Notes: generated by a model from the letters alone, not told the origin. A stretch of DNA of 64,000 nt from Alnus glutinosa (GCF_958979055.1 NC_084887.1:38319120-38383119), one strand, 5' to 3'; positions 35,421 to 47,731 are shown, numbered from the stretch's first letter. A program made the numbers and translations.

Positions 35421-37053
35421 AGAGTATTTGACAAGCCTTTATGAATGACAGAGTATTTGACAAGCAATGTTTTTATGAATCGATTACAAAAATGTGTTCC
35501 TCCGTCACTGATAATTGCTCGAGGCATACCAAATCTACTAAAAATATTTGTCTGAATGAACTTCACAACAACTTTATGATCATTGGTTTTGGTTGCCACA
35601 GCCTCTATCCATTTTGATACATAGTCTACCGCCACTAAAATATACTCAAATCCGAAAGATGGCGGGAAGGGTCCCATGAAGTCTATCCCCCATACATCAA
35701 AAATTTCCACAATTAGGATGGGGTTTAGAGGCATCATGTCCCTCCGGGATATTGTTCCAAGGCGTTGACATCGATCACACGCCTTACAAAACTTGAAAGA
35801 ATCCTTAAACAAGGATGGCCAAAAGAATCCACTTTGCAAAACCTTCGCCGCAGTCTTTTGCGCACTAAAATGTCCTCCACATGCTAGAGTATGGCAAAAC
35901 ATGAGGATACTATGAATTTCACCTTGCGGTACACAACGACGAATAATCTGATCAGCACAGTACTTGAAAAGTTCAGGATCCTCCCAAAAATAGGATCGGA
36001 TTTGCTTGAAAAAATGATCCTTAGCTTGCTTAGACCAATAAGAAGGGACCTTACCTGTAGCAAGATAATTAACTATGTCAGCATACCATGGTATTTCTTG
36101 AGGCGTGATCTCAAGCAGTTGCTCATCCGGAAAGGAATCATGCACTGGGAGGAGAGAGGACTCAAGAAATATACGAGAAAGATGGTCAGCTACAACATTT
36201 TCAGATCCTTTCTTGTCCCGTATCTCTAAATCAAACTCTTGTAGTAAGAGTATCCATTGAATCAAATGGGGCTTTGTTTCCTTTTTGGCCATTAAATGCC
36301 TCAATGCGGCATGATCAGAGTATACAATCACCTTGGACCCTAAAAGATAAGAGCGGAATTTGTCCAAGGCGAAAACAACTGCTAGTAACTCCTTCTCTGT
36401 GGTGGTATAATTTGCTTGTGCTTCTAAAAGAGTCTTACTAGCATAATAAATCACGTGAGGGAGCTTGTCCACACGTTGATCTAAAACAGCACCCATTGCA
36501 TAGTCGGATGCATCACACATAATCTCAAAAGGGAGAGACCAATTGGGAGTCTTCATAATCGGAGCTGAGGATAGAAGAGAGCGAAGTGTCTCGAATGCAT
36601 CTAAACATGCTTCATCAAAGTTTAACGAAGTTTCCTTGGCAAGAAGATTGCACAAGGGTCGTGAAATTTTGCTAAAATCCTTGATGAAGCGACGATAAAA
36701 GCCAGCATGTCCGAGAAATGAGCGTATTTGCCTAACCGTGGTAGGTGGTGGAAGTTTAGAAATCAACTCTACTTTTGCCTTGTCTACTTCTATACCTCTT
36801 TTGGACACTATATGTCCCAGAACAATCCCTTCTTGAACCATAAAATGGCTCTTCTCCCAACTTAATATCAAATTTGTCTCCTTGCATCGTTGAAGAACGA
36901 GTGAAAGGTTATGGAGACATTCATCAAATGTAGGTCTAAAAACGGAAAAATCATCTATGAACACTTCAAGAAACTTTTCTACCATATCCGAAAAGATAGA
37001 CATCATACACCTTTGGAATGTTGCAGGTGCATTCCATAATCCAAAGGGCATGC
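35421..37053 (-). mobile_element. Inverted gypsy interior: later RT, RNase H, integrase
   Basis: The minus-strand Athila-type coding fossil. It shows the RT catalytic region in its group form ([10 protein letters not shown]), RNase H ([25 protein letters not shown]), an integrase zinc region ([24 protein letters not shown]) and the integrase core ([27 protein letters not shown]). At its left border an 18-base word, GACAGAGTATTTGACAAG, is present twice within 50 bases, next to the join with copia gag. The far end of integrase and everything beyond it is not found in the window. Confidence 0.87.
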
Positions 37054-37295
37054 TGTCAAATTTTTTTTTTTGAATTCAATCCTCTCTTTGTGAGGGTTGC
37101 ACCTTATATAGAAAATAGAATAATAATTACAATGCTGAAAGTCAGCAATTACCTACTAAAGTAAGTCAACAATTACCTACTAAAGTAACTTATATATGTC
37201 AACAATTACCTACTAAAGTAACTATCACCAATCAAGGCTAAATCTATGCTAACATCAATGCTGAATTATCTCTTAATTGACAACTCATGCCAACA
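37054..37295 (-). repeat. copia 3' LTR (short form)
   Basis: Ends are TGTCAAATTT and GCCAACA as seen on the plus strand. It contains three copies of the internal word ATTACCTACTAAAGTAA. Confidence 0.9.
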
Positions 37296-37302
37296 CTCCC
37301 CC

Positions 37303-40300
37303 TCAAGTGGAAGCATCCAAATCTTCAATGCGCAACTTGTCTAGTGAGTTGTAAAACTCTCTGCTTGATACGGCCTTTGTAAGAATATCCGCCAGTTGAT
37401 CTTCGGACTTCACAAATGGAAACCGAATTATTTTAGCTTCGAGATTTTCTTTAATAAAATGTCTGTCAATCTCCACGTGTTTAGTGCGATCATGTTGGAT
37501 AGGATTGTGAGCAATAGCGATCGCTGCTTTGTTATCACAAAAGAGGTCCATTTCGGAGGTAGGTGCAAAGCCAATTTCTGTTAGAAGTCTTCTTAGCCAT
37601 AGAAGTTCACAAAATCCTTTAGCCATTCCACGGAACTCTGCTTCAGCACTTGACCGTGCCACCACCTTTTGCTTCTTACTCCTCCACGTAACAAGATTTC
37701 CCCCGACAAACATGAAGTAGCCTGAGGTGGATCTTCTGTCTGTGGTATTCCCTGCCCAATCTGCGTCTGTATAACCATTAACTCTGAGATGATTATTCTT
37801 TGCAAACATAAGTCCTTTTCCTGGGGAGGATTTTAAGTATCGTAAAATCCGAATTACTGCTTCCATATGATCCTTACTCGGTTGGTGCATAAATTGGCTT
37901 ACAACACTCACTGCGTAAGCAATATCAGGACGGGTATGCGAGAGGTAAATTAGTTTCCCAACTAACCTCTGGTATCTTCCTCTGTCTGTTGGCACTTGAC
38001 TTGGATGTTCTCCGAGCCTGTGATTCTGAACAATTGGAGTGTCTGCTGGCTTACAATCCAACATTCCAACCTCACAAAGTAAGTCTAGTATATATTTTTG
38101 CTGAGATAAGAATATACCTTTCTTTGATCTAGCAACTTCTATTCCCAGGAAATATTTGAGTCCTCCCAGATTTTTTATCTCAAATTCGGTTGCCAATTGT
38201 TTTTGAAGCTTATCAATTTCCTCTGCATCATCCCCTGTAATGATCATGTCATCAACGTATACAATTAAAGCTGTTACCTTGCCCTGTTGATGCTTCAAAA
38301 ATAATGTATGATCTGAATTGCTTTGGTGGAAGCCATACTTCTTCATTGCTTGACTGAACCGTCCAAACCATGCTCGAGGTGATTGTTTCAGTCCATACAA
38401 TGCACGCTGCAACTTGCACACTACGTCAGTGTTTGAAGATGCTGTGTAGCCTGGAGGAGTGTCCATGTAGACTTCCTCTTCAAGATCGCCATGGAGAAAG
38501 GCATTCTTTACATCCAACTGATGTAATGGCCAATCAAGGTTGGCTGCGAGTGATAGCAAAACCCTGACTGTATTTAGTTTAGCCACCGGTGAAAAAGTTT
38601 CTTGGTAATCTACACCATATGTTTGGGTGTATCCTTTTGCAACCAGTCTTGCCTTATATCGTTCTATAGATCCATCTGCCTTATGTTTAATTGAGAAGAC
38701 CCACCTGCACCCGACTGTCTTCTTCCCTTGGGGTAGTGGGACCAAGGTCCATGTTTGATTCTTTAGTAGTGCCCCCATTTCTTCCTCTATTGCTTTTGTC
38801 CACTTAGGATCCATTAATGCCTCCTGAACTGTAGTAGGAATATGACATGCAGAGAGCTCCTGTGAAAAACTCTTGAGTGGCTCAGGCAATTTTTCGGTGG
38901 AAACATAGTTGGCAATTGGATACCTCGACCTTCTTTCCTCCATGTCTGGGGAGTATCTGTTTGGTGGTTTGCCTCGGTTATGCCTGAAAGGTAAGTTATA
39001 CCCAGTATCTATAGCATTGATAATTGGGGGTGTGCCAATATTACTTACCTCAGGAATATTCTCAGGAGATGGGCTTGCACCAACTGAGAGGCGGGGGGAT
39101 TCTTGTTCTTCTCCTGATGGTATAGGCTCAGCTGCCAGAGGTTCTTCTTCGGATGGTGTGTCATTCTGATTCTCAAGCCATTCAAAGGTTAGCCACTTCA
39201 GCTCTTCATCTAGTGTCTCCCCCTGAAGAGGAGCAGTGGATACCGAGGAAGGGTAGAAAGGAGTGGACTCCAGAAAAGTGACATCCATAGTCACATAAGT
39301 ACGCTGAGTAGTAGGGTCATAGCAGCGGTAGCCTTTTTGGTGTGTAGCATAGCCCAAGAAAAGGCACCGACGAGCACAAGGGTCAAGTTTGGTACGTTGG
39401 TTCTTATGAAGGTGTACATACGCCACACATCCAAAGATACGGGGTGGGAGCATGAGGGCAGAAGGTAGAGAGACCAAGGTTGATAGGGATTGTAGTGGGG
39501 TTTGGAAATTTAAGACTTTGGATGGAAGGCGGTTGATCAAATGGACAGCGGTGGTAACTGCATCGGGCCAATGTCTTGTGGGAACATGGGCGCCAAGGAG
39601 GAGAGCTCGGGCAATTTCAAGAATATGTCGGTTTTTCCTTTCAGCTACCCCATTTTGTTGTGGTGTCTGGGGACATGAAGTTTCGTGGATAAGGCCGTGG
39701 AGTTGAAAATAGGACTGAAAATGGTGATTGACATATTCTCCACCATTGTCAGAACGAAGAATCCGAATTTGAGCTGAAAACTGAGTCTGAATCATAGCAT
39801 GAAATGACTGAAAAACCTTAAATATGTTTAAGCAAATATAACCAGGTCATGCGTGTGCAATCATCAACAAACGTTACAAACCAACGTACACCAGAGACAA
39901 TAGACACGGGGGATGGTCCCCATACATCGGAATGAATTAAAGCAAACGGAATGTCACTTTTATTCATGCTTAAAGGATAAGTAGCCCTATGACTCTTGGC
40001 TAAAATACAAGTATCACAATTTAACTCAGAAGCTTCTACATCAGAAAATAAATCAGGAAACACATGCCTTAGATACCCAAATGAAGGATGTCCCAAACGA
40101 CGATGCCACAACCAAATCTGTTGAGTCTTGGAATTCAGTGAAGACACATGATGAGTTCTTCCCATACTGAAATCTTCCATGTAGTATAATCCCCCCCTCT
40201 TAGTACCACGCCCAATTATCTCCTTGGTGAGAATATCTTGTATAAGACAAAAATCAGCAAATATGAGTACCACATAATTCAGGTCTGTGGTAATTTGACT

Positions 40301-40800
40301 CACAGATAGTAACTTGTGGGACAATGAGGGAACAAGTAATGTGTTGGATAATTGAAGAGAGGGTGATAATGTCACAGAACCAGCTCCTGTGACAGGAGAG
40401 ACCACTCCATTGGCATTTGCAATGCTAGTGCGCCGTGGGGATGAATGTTGAGAAAGATCCGTAGGATCAAAGGTCATATGATCTGTGGCCCCAGAGTCAA
40501 GTAACCAATCATCACGGTCAGTATTGCAGCAAGAACTAATTAATGCATGACAGGGATTACCTTGATCCACAGAAGAAAAATTCTGTTGAGGGATTAGAGA
40601 GAGACACGGTTCAGCTGCTGCTACAGCAGCCTTGCCTATGCCTGCACTTGTACCAGCAGTGTCTTGTTTCTTCCGGGCTTGGAGTTCATGCCACCAGTCC
40701 GGATACCCATGCAGTTGGAAGCATTTTTCCCGTGTGTGCTTCATATTGCCACAATGAGTGCACTTTAATCCGTCAGATGATGATCGGCCTTTAGAACCAG
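37303..40800 (-). mobile_element. copia pol region
   Basis: Minus strand. From right to left: a CCHC knuckle (near 40750, CX2CX4HX4C ending HTREKC), protease (DRDDWLLDSGATDHMT), the pre-integrase HRRLGHPSFGYL, the integrase core (CPQTPQQNGVAERKNRHIL), RT (WVFSIKHKADGSIERYKARL, QLDVKNAFLHGDLEEEVY, LIVYVDDMIITGDD), and RNase H with the copia-type end (DWAGNTTDRRSTSGY, KHVEIDRHFIKE). The long 830-codon stretch at 37303-39795 is unusually intact. Confidence 0.92.
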
Positions 40801-40825
40801 ATTTTCCAGCATGTTGTGGGTTCGA

Positions 40826-41629
40826 TCAGTGGATTCCAAGCTTGAGGCCTCTTGAAGCAAGCACTGCTCCTGGAGGAAGTTCATGGTCACCTGCGTTCAT
40901 CACCACCTGACGAAGGGCCTCTCTACGGACATGAGCATAAGCTTGCTCTATGGTAGGAAACGGGTGTAGCTGCAGCACGTCACTGCGGATGTTATCCAGC
41001 TTGTCGTCAAGACCATCCAAGAAAACGTAGACCCGATCTTCTTGGAGGAGAGTATTATACCTTTGAATATCAGCAGGGCATTCCATTGGGTTTGGACGTC
41101 GAAAATCAATTTCACGCCAAAGACCTTGCAAGTCAGTGTAATATCTTTCCAGGGATCCACCTGCTTGACGGAGACGTGAAACACGGCGCCGGAGATCATA
41201 AACCTGGGATGTATCACTACCATCAAAATAGGTGGTGGCAGCAGAGTCCCACACCTGTTTGGCTGTGGGAAACCGAATAAAGTTTCCAATTAACGTCGGA
41301 TCCATGGAGTTGATAAGCCATCCTTTGACAATGGCATTGTCAGTGCGCCATTTGCGAAAGGACGGGTCGTTAGGAGATGGCGGGGTCAGGTCGCCATTGA
41401 TGTAGCCCAACTTGTCTTTGCCGGAGATGTACATCTCGACAACTTGGGACCACAAGCCATAGTTGGAGCCATCCAACTTGATGCCTATCGGTAGAGCTGC
41501 AGGTTCTGAGGTCACGGTTGAGGCCTGGGCTTTGGACAGAGCTTCGGCCATCTTGGAGGTGAGTAATTCAGAGAGAATCCAGTCGGTGGTGGATTCCTCT
41601 GTCTGGGTTGGTGTTTCGGTGGCTGCCAT
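40826..41629 (-). mobile_element. copia gag region
   Basis: Minus strand, beginning MAATETPTQTEESTTD. It has the UBN2/gag signature DGSNYGLWSQVVEMYISGKD and the helical region DLRRRVSRLRQAGGSLERYY. It is nearly identical to the duplicated copy that starts at 34677. Confidence 0.9.
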
Positions 41630-41700
41630 AGGTAGATAAGAGGCTAAATCCTAGGGCTGGGCGTGAACAAGGAACCGGATCGTGAGATGCTCTGATACCA

Positions 41701-42029
41701 TGTCAAATTTTTTTTTTGAATTCAATCCTCTCTTTGTGAGGGTTGCATCTTATATAGAAATAGAATAATAATTACAATGCTGAAAGTCAGCAATTACCTA
41801 CTAAAGTAAGTCAACAATTACCTACTAAAGTAACTTATATATGTCAACAATTACCTACTAAAGTAACTATATTACCTACTAAAGTAACTATAATTACAAT
41901 GCTGAAAGTCAGCAATTACCTACTAAAGTAAGTCAACAATTACCTACTAAAGTAACTATCACCAATCAAGGCTAAATCTATGCTAACATCAATGCTGAAT
42001 TATCTCTTAATTGACAACTCATGCCAACA
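41701..42029 (-). repeat. copia 5' LTR
   Basis: Same ends as 37054-37295, but with six copies of the internal word ATTACCTACTAAAGTAA. The homologous LTR in the left arm (34243-34605) has seven. Confidence 0.9.
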
Positions 42030-44215
42030 CATGCGTCTATAAGCAAAGGTACCAAAGGGACAGGTAAAAGTTGTTTTCTCTTGATCCTTGGGATCAACGG
42101 CCACTTGGTTATATCCCGAATAACCATCCAGGAAACAATAATAACTTTGGCCTGCAAGACGTTCTAGGATCTTATCAATAAATGGCAATGGAAAATGATC
42201 CTTCCTAGTTGTAGAGTTGAGTCTCCTATAATCGATACACACACGCCATCCAGTGGTCGTGCGTTGAGGAATTAGGTCACCAGAAGAACTCTCAACCACA
42301 GTGATACCAGACTTTTTAGGTACCACTTGTATGGGAGTCACCCATGTACTATCCAAGATGGGATAAATGATACTCGCATCTAATAATTTCACCACCTCTT
42401 TCATGACTACTTCCTTCATATTAGGATTCAATCTCCTCTGTGCCTCCCTGGAGGGCTTAACATTATCCTCAAGATGAATACGATGCATGCATATGGAGGG
42501 ATCAATTCCTTTCAAGTCTCCCACACTCCAACCAATTGCTTCCTTGTGTTCCTGTAGGTTAGATGCAATAATAACTGGGAGAGTATCATTTATACCTAAG
42601 AAAGCATACTTAAGTGTCACAGGAAGCTGCTTAAGCTCAAGCTTTGGTGGGGAGATCAGAGAAGGAATAGGAGGGATGCCTGACGTACAAGGTAACGGCT
42701 CCTTTGGTACTTTCCAAGGAGGAAAGTCTATTGCAGCCATATTATCAAGTAATGAATTGACTTCGCCAACATAATGCTCAATATCAAAATCCTCAAAGTC
42801 AAAGTGAGATAGACAAGCCTCCAATGGATCTTTAATCAAAAGGTGGGGGAGTGTGTCTTTAACAGTTTCTTCAATCATGTCCAATAAGAAACACTCATTA
42901 ATATCTAATGGATGCTGAAAAGCATTGAAAATGTTCAACTTTACCTTCATGTTCCCAAAGGTTATCTCCATTTCTCCTGTCCTGCAATTTATGCAAGCGT
43001 TAGCCGTAGCTAAGAAAGGGCGTCCAAGGATGACTGGGATAAACCTTGCGGGGTCTGGGACAGGTTCTGTATCAAGAACAATGAAATCCACTGGGAAGTA
43101 GAACCTGTCCACTCTAATGATTACATCTTCAATTATACCACGAGGTTTCTTTACGGATCTGTCTGCAAGTTGTAAGATAACCGTCGTGGGCTTCAACTCT
43201 CCGAGTCCTAATTGCTCATAGACCGAGTAAGGTAACAAATTAACACCTGCACCTAAATCAAGAAGTGCCTTGTCAATGGTATGGTCTCCAATAATACAAG
43301 AAATAGTGGGAGCACCCGGATCCTTAACTTTGGGGGCTACAGCATGTTGTATCAAAGAACTTACTTGCTCGGTCAAAATAATTTTTTCTGGACTACGCTT
43401 CCTCATCTTACGCTTTTGAGTACACAAATCTTTTAAAAACTTAGCATAAGGTGGGATCTGTCTGATAGCATCAAGAAATGGTATATTAACTTGTACCTTT
43501 TTAAAAACATCCATCATTTCTTGATATCTTTCTCCTTGCTTCACAGCACTAGGAGGCTCCTTGAGACGTTCAGGGAATGGAGCTCTAGGCTCATAAGGTA
43601 TCTCAGGAGTGGTTTTCAACTTATCTTTTGGATTCTCAAGGGGTATCTTTGGATTTGATCGGGATTCACCTTCTTCAGTGTCTTTCTGCCTGACCTGATT
43701 ATTGACTGTCCTTCCACTCCTCAAAGTTGTAACCGCTTGGACTTGCTCATGGGTGGTGCTGTTGGAAGCACTCCCATCGACCATGTATTGTCCCTTAGGG
43801 TTGGCTATTGGTTGGGAGGGAAGTTTCCCTTCTTTTCTCTGATTAAATGCATTTGCCAGCTGTCCAACTTGACCCTCTAACTTGGCAATCGATTGGGAAT
43901 GAGAATTCAGCAATTGAGTATTTGCTTCCAAGTTACCAAGTGCAGTTAAAACCTTATCCTCAAAAGCAGAATTTCTTGGAGGAACAACTGACTGATACTG
44001 ATGGGGTCGATAATTGGGATTATAGGATTGATTAGGAGGCAAAGGGTGTGCCTGATTATGCACTCCTATAGTCGGTCCCTAATGCCCTGGAGCTCGCCAA
44101 GAGAAATTTGGATGATTTCTCCATCCCGGGTTATACGAATGAGAATATGGATCATTAACCGGTCTGGAGATGGCTGCATTTACTTGCTCATGAGGAACTT
44201 CAGAGAATTGTCCTA
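42030..44215 (-). mobile_element. Inverted gypsy interior: gag, protease, part of RT
   Basis: The minus-strand copy of the same Athila-type segment found at 32021-34242, with the same protease (LLDLGAGVNLLPYSVYEQLG) and RT start. Fossil sequence with small length differences from its partner. Confidence 0.88.
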
Positions 44216-44414
44216 CATGAATGTTTGTAGGTAGCATTTCTGCTAAACCTTCACGAGACTTCACTCGTCCACTAGGGTAGCCTAGGGGTTTAAAAGGCTT
44301 ATTGCATGTGCTAAGTGCAATCGTGATTCCCACGAAAGAGGATTTATAGTAGTTGTTTAAATTTAATCTTTAAATTGTAATGCTAGCGACTAGCATTATG
44401 TAAGTTTGGGGGTG
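44216..44414 (+). mobile_element. Right-end interior of the gypsy element with purine tract
   Basis: About 200 bases between the inverted segment and the right LTR, ending in the polypurine tract AAGTTTGGGGGTG (44402-44414). No protein is recognised. Confidence 0.7.
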
Positions 44415-46181
44415 TGATAAGCGTTGAATGTTTACATTCAAAGCCCCTTAATTTACATATGTTAAACCCTAGTTTGTGTTGTTAAATAACGTGTTAGTAT
44501 GTTTTAGTGTTTCGTCTCTTTTTTAGGTCTTAATTGAAAAACAAGAAAAAAATCAACAAGTTAAGCCTAATGAAGATATGTGAAGTTCAAGTGTTCCTGC
44601 CTAGAAGAAGAAAATCGATCAAGTATATTCGATTGATCGAAATTACATTGAGTGAAACAATCGATCGATCGACATTCGATCGATCGAAATCTACAAGGCA
44701 AAATAATTCGATCGATCGACTTCGGATATTTCAGAAAGATCTTCAGATGTCGGCAGCTTTTTGTGTGGCTCAAATTCATCCTCAAGTTGTGCGGTTCTAA
44801 ACAGAAGTTGTCACCATCATTTTGTACGGCTGAGAGTGAGTGTTAGAGCTAAGTTTGTTGTACCAAATCCTCTATAAATAGAGGATGGACGTGTGGGTTA
44901 AAAATATAGTTAGTTTTAGTTGATAAATTGTAGTTTGAGTTTTTGTGCATCCAAGTGATGCACTCTTTTCTTCATGTTTTCCAGAGAGCTATTTTCAAGG
45001 TATGTTTGTGCTGTAACTTAGTCTAAACTCGTTTTTATAGTAAAGTGAAGTTGGAGTTTAATTCATTCAAGTGTTCTTACTATTTTCTTTACATTTCCAG
45101 CACTTTTTTCTTCTTCTTCCTTTTGTTTTTGTGTTATTTTATGTTGAAAACAATTCTGGAATCCTTAGATTCCAGAGCCCATAGCTTGTTCTTTAATGTT
45201 CTACTTAGAATTTCTTTTCTTTAAAGCTTGTTTTTGAGTATCTTTTTAGTTGTTAAGGTAGATTCAATAATTAAAGTTAGTTGTTTTTACATCTTGTTAG
45301 TGTGGGTTGTAGTTTTTATATCCTCTAGAGTAATGGGTTCTTCTTCTTCTATAAGAGAATTCCATAACTCCATGAGTAGCTAATTTAGTTGTAGGGTGTT
45401 GATGAACTCTTTCTAAGGGCCATGAGGTAGATTGTGTTGTTCTTGGATTTCCATATAAGTGTGATGATTACATAACCTAAGGATGGTTGTGTAATGGTGC
45501 TTATGACATAATTTATGTGAATTTGATAAACTCATGCTAGGGAACACATATCTCTCCGCACTCTTTTTAGTTTAATTATTGCTTAATTGTTTTTCCATTC
45601 TAGTGTAAGCTTAAGTGGAGATTATGTGTTGAACTAATATGATTTATGCTTTTTCCATGAATGTGTATGCTTATTAATAGACCTTATAATCCATACTAGG
45701 AAGCATGAATTATTCAACCCTAGATTTGAGTTGAATGACTTGTGTATGAATAGATGGTTTATCATTGTCTTTAACTAAAGTAATTTGATATTGAGGTCGT
45801 CGTGTGATTGACAATCATTACGCGCTCGTATTGCATTTGTGAAAGAAATCCGAGAGGAATACAATATACCATGTGCTTAAGGATTGAGTGAAATCAATGC
45901 CCTACACTTTCCTTATTCTTAGACTTTTCATTTTTACTTGTTTAGCTTAGTGTTAGAACAAAACAAATCATCTTTTTCATAATTAAATTAGGTAACGTTT
46001 TAGGTACTTCATAAATTGAACAACCTTCCAATCCTTGTGGTACGATACCCTCCTTAGTACTATACTACAAAGTCCCGTACTATTGCGAGTGGTTAAAAAT
46101 ATTAAAATCCACGTAGTTGTGAAAACCGATTAAGTGTAAAACTAAATTCCTATTTTTAAATCATCGGTTGGATCGCTACCA
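44415..46181 (+). repeat. Right LTR of the Athila-type element
   Basis: A direct repeat of 28687-30425. It is 28 bases longer, with roughly a dozen base differences by eye. It ends GATCGCTACCA and is followed at once by the CTTCT target duplication. Confidence 0.92.
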
Positions 46182-47343
46182 CTTCTCTTCCAAAGAAAAG
46201 AAAGCAAAAATGTTAAACAACAGTGAATAGCTATTTAAAGTTTCAGCGTAATGCCATTATTAAATGCATCCACCCTAGAGAGATGAACATAAAACCTGCT
46301 AAAGGAGTTCAAAACAAAGCAAAGGGGGTCTGAAAAGTTCATAAACTTCAACTGAACTTATAGATGGACAGTCCCACACGATCAAGCCATTCAACAAGAT
46401 GTAAAAAATCAAGCTCATCCTGTCCACAACCTAATAAAACAATAAAAGAATCCTTTGTAACTTGCAACCTAAAATGGATGTCAATGACAAGATGACCAAA
46501 ACCAACTGCTAAATTGCACAAATTATCTAACAACATTCAGCCAACAACTGAGCTGCTAATTTATAGTCCAAGTTACAACACTCTTTATTAAGGCTTAGTG
46601 ACTGATTTTCAAAGTGGTCAATTTCATAGAACGAACCCACCCACTCTGATGTGCTCTATAGTGAAGTTACAACTCAGTCTACTCGTTCAATTTTCTTCAA
46701 ATTACTCCAATCCAATTGAAATTAATCGAAACACAACAATTCGGGTTGGGCTATACACACATAGCAGAGTTTACTTGGATGAAAATCATCAAAATTTGCG
46801 TGGGGGAGTTTTTGGATCACACTGTTTTCCAGCTATTTTTTTGGTGTCAGATGGAAGCCGCACCGGAGTACTTTAGCCAGAGACAACCGGCCAAGGCCTC
46901 CAACACAATGCTCGTCCGAGAGAAAATCAGGTTCACAAATACTCGGCTTGATTTATTCAACTATGAAAGTAAAGGCCTAATGTCAAATTTATTATTCAAT
47001 TATGAACAACAGGTTCAGAAATTGCCAACAAAAACTCAGAAGAAAGAACCCACTCTAAATTATTGATCTGTAAAGAAGAAAAAAAAAAGAAGGAAGCAGA
47101 TCGAGCTCAAATAGCACTACCACCCCTTCTAATAACAAGACAGAGGATTAGATCGTGGATTAAAAACTCAATGAGGTCTCTGTAATTTCAACAATTGATC
47201 TTATAAACTATCTCAGAACAACATTTCAGTAACAATTAAACCATAAAGCTTCACAAATATCCAAGTTATACCATCAACAAGCTCTCTAACCATATGACGA
47301 GTATAGAAAAAAAAAATTGAGAACTTGATGAACCGTACCTAAT
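46182..47343. other. Intergenic: retroelement to SEC61 gamma 3' end
   Basis: It contains the SEC61 gamma 3' flank. A 62-codon open stretch on the minus strand (46348-46536, containing LLGCGQDELDFLHLVEWLDR) looks protein-like and has a possible acceptor inside (TTATTAG), but I do not recognise it. It might be a last exon or relic of another gene cut off by the retroelement. Otherwise nothing is seen. Confidence 0.35.
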
Positions 47344-47731
47344 CTAACTGGACCCAACGATGATGTTGTTGATGGGGATGAAGATCAGCTTCACAAAGAA
47401 GCCCACGAACCCCATCACCACGAAGCCGATAGCCGTACGGAACGCCACCTTGGTGAACTCTACATAGGACCAGATGATGAAATCAGACCCATGAATTAAA
47501 TTCGCAAATCAGATATCAGAAAACACAGAATTCCAAAATCTCAAGGTACAAACGAATCAGATCGGATCGAAAATTCAAAGCTTGAGAGATTAAAAGAGTT
47601 CTTTTTTCTCTTTTCTTTTTATTCTTTGTGGGATTACCTTTGCGGTCGGGCTTGTGACAGCGCTTGACAAGGCGGACGCTGTCCTTGGCGAATTCTCTGA
47701 GGGGATCGAAGACGGAGTCTATGGCGTCCAT
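47344..47731 (-). CDS. SEC61G: SEC61 gamma subunit of the ER protein translocon
   Basis: The smallest subunit of the Sec61 channel, a tail-anchored ER protein that clamps the alpha subunit; homologue of bacterial SecE. Two exons, 47638-47731 and 47344-47459, give 69 residues, exactly the family's size. The start is [20 protein letters not shown], followed by [16 protein letters not shown] and one membrane helix ([19 protein letters not shown]), ending NNIIVGSS. The 178-base intron splits the codon after DRK, with a GT-AG border. A gene-capturing DNA transposon lies about 245 bases upstream of the start and may form part of the promoter region. Confidence 0.96.

Larger units (their letters stand above)
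37054..42029 (-). mobile_element. Ty1/copia retrotransposon inserted in the gypsy element
   Basis: A nearly complete copia-type fossil of 4976 bp on the minus strand, flanked by the target duplication CATGC (37049-37053 and 42030-42034), which lies in the gypsy RT. LTRs are at 41701-42029 and 37054-37295. The primer site of tRNA-Met type is at 41689-41700, and a purine tract (TTGAGGGGGAG on the minus strand) adjoins the 37.3-kb LTR. Gene order is gag, protease, integrase, RT, RNase H, as in Ty1/copia. Coding sequence looks close to whole, with a few interruptions. The LTRs differ in length because an internal repeat varies in number. Confidence 0.93.
40886..44215 (-). repeat. Right arm of the 3.4-kb inverted repeat
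   Basis: The reverse complement of 32021-35420. It runs from copia gag, through the copia LTR and gypsy RT and protease, to mid gag. It is separated from the left arm by a 5465-base spacer made of other parts of the same two elements. Confidence 0.9.
28687..46181 (+). mobile_element. Athila-type Ty3/gypsy retrotransposon, nested and rearranged
   Basis: One fossil element of 17.5 kb. Direct LTRs of 1739 and 1767 bp bound it, with the 5-bp target duplication CTTCT at 28682-28686 and 46182-46186. The primer site matches tRNA-Asp, and the purine tract is AAGTTTGGGGGTG just before the right LTR. Gag, protease, reverse transcriptase, RNase H and integrase segments are of Athila/Tat kind. It is broken: a Ty1/copia element lies inside it, and a 3.4-kb inverted duplication has turned round most of its right-hand interior. 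The LTRs differ by roughly a dozen substitutions by eye (under 1%) plus one short indel, so insertion is recent, of the order of a million years or less depending on the rate used. No envelope-like gene was recognised. Confidence 0.93.

Noticed and set aside
28687-46181. Two independent gypsy elements inserted head to head
   Set aside because: The outer LTRs are direct and share one target duplication, and both arms carry the same copia border, so a single element with an internal inverted duplication explains it better.
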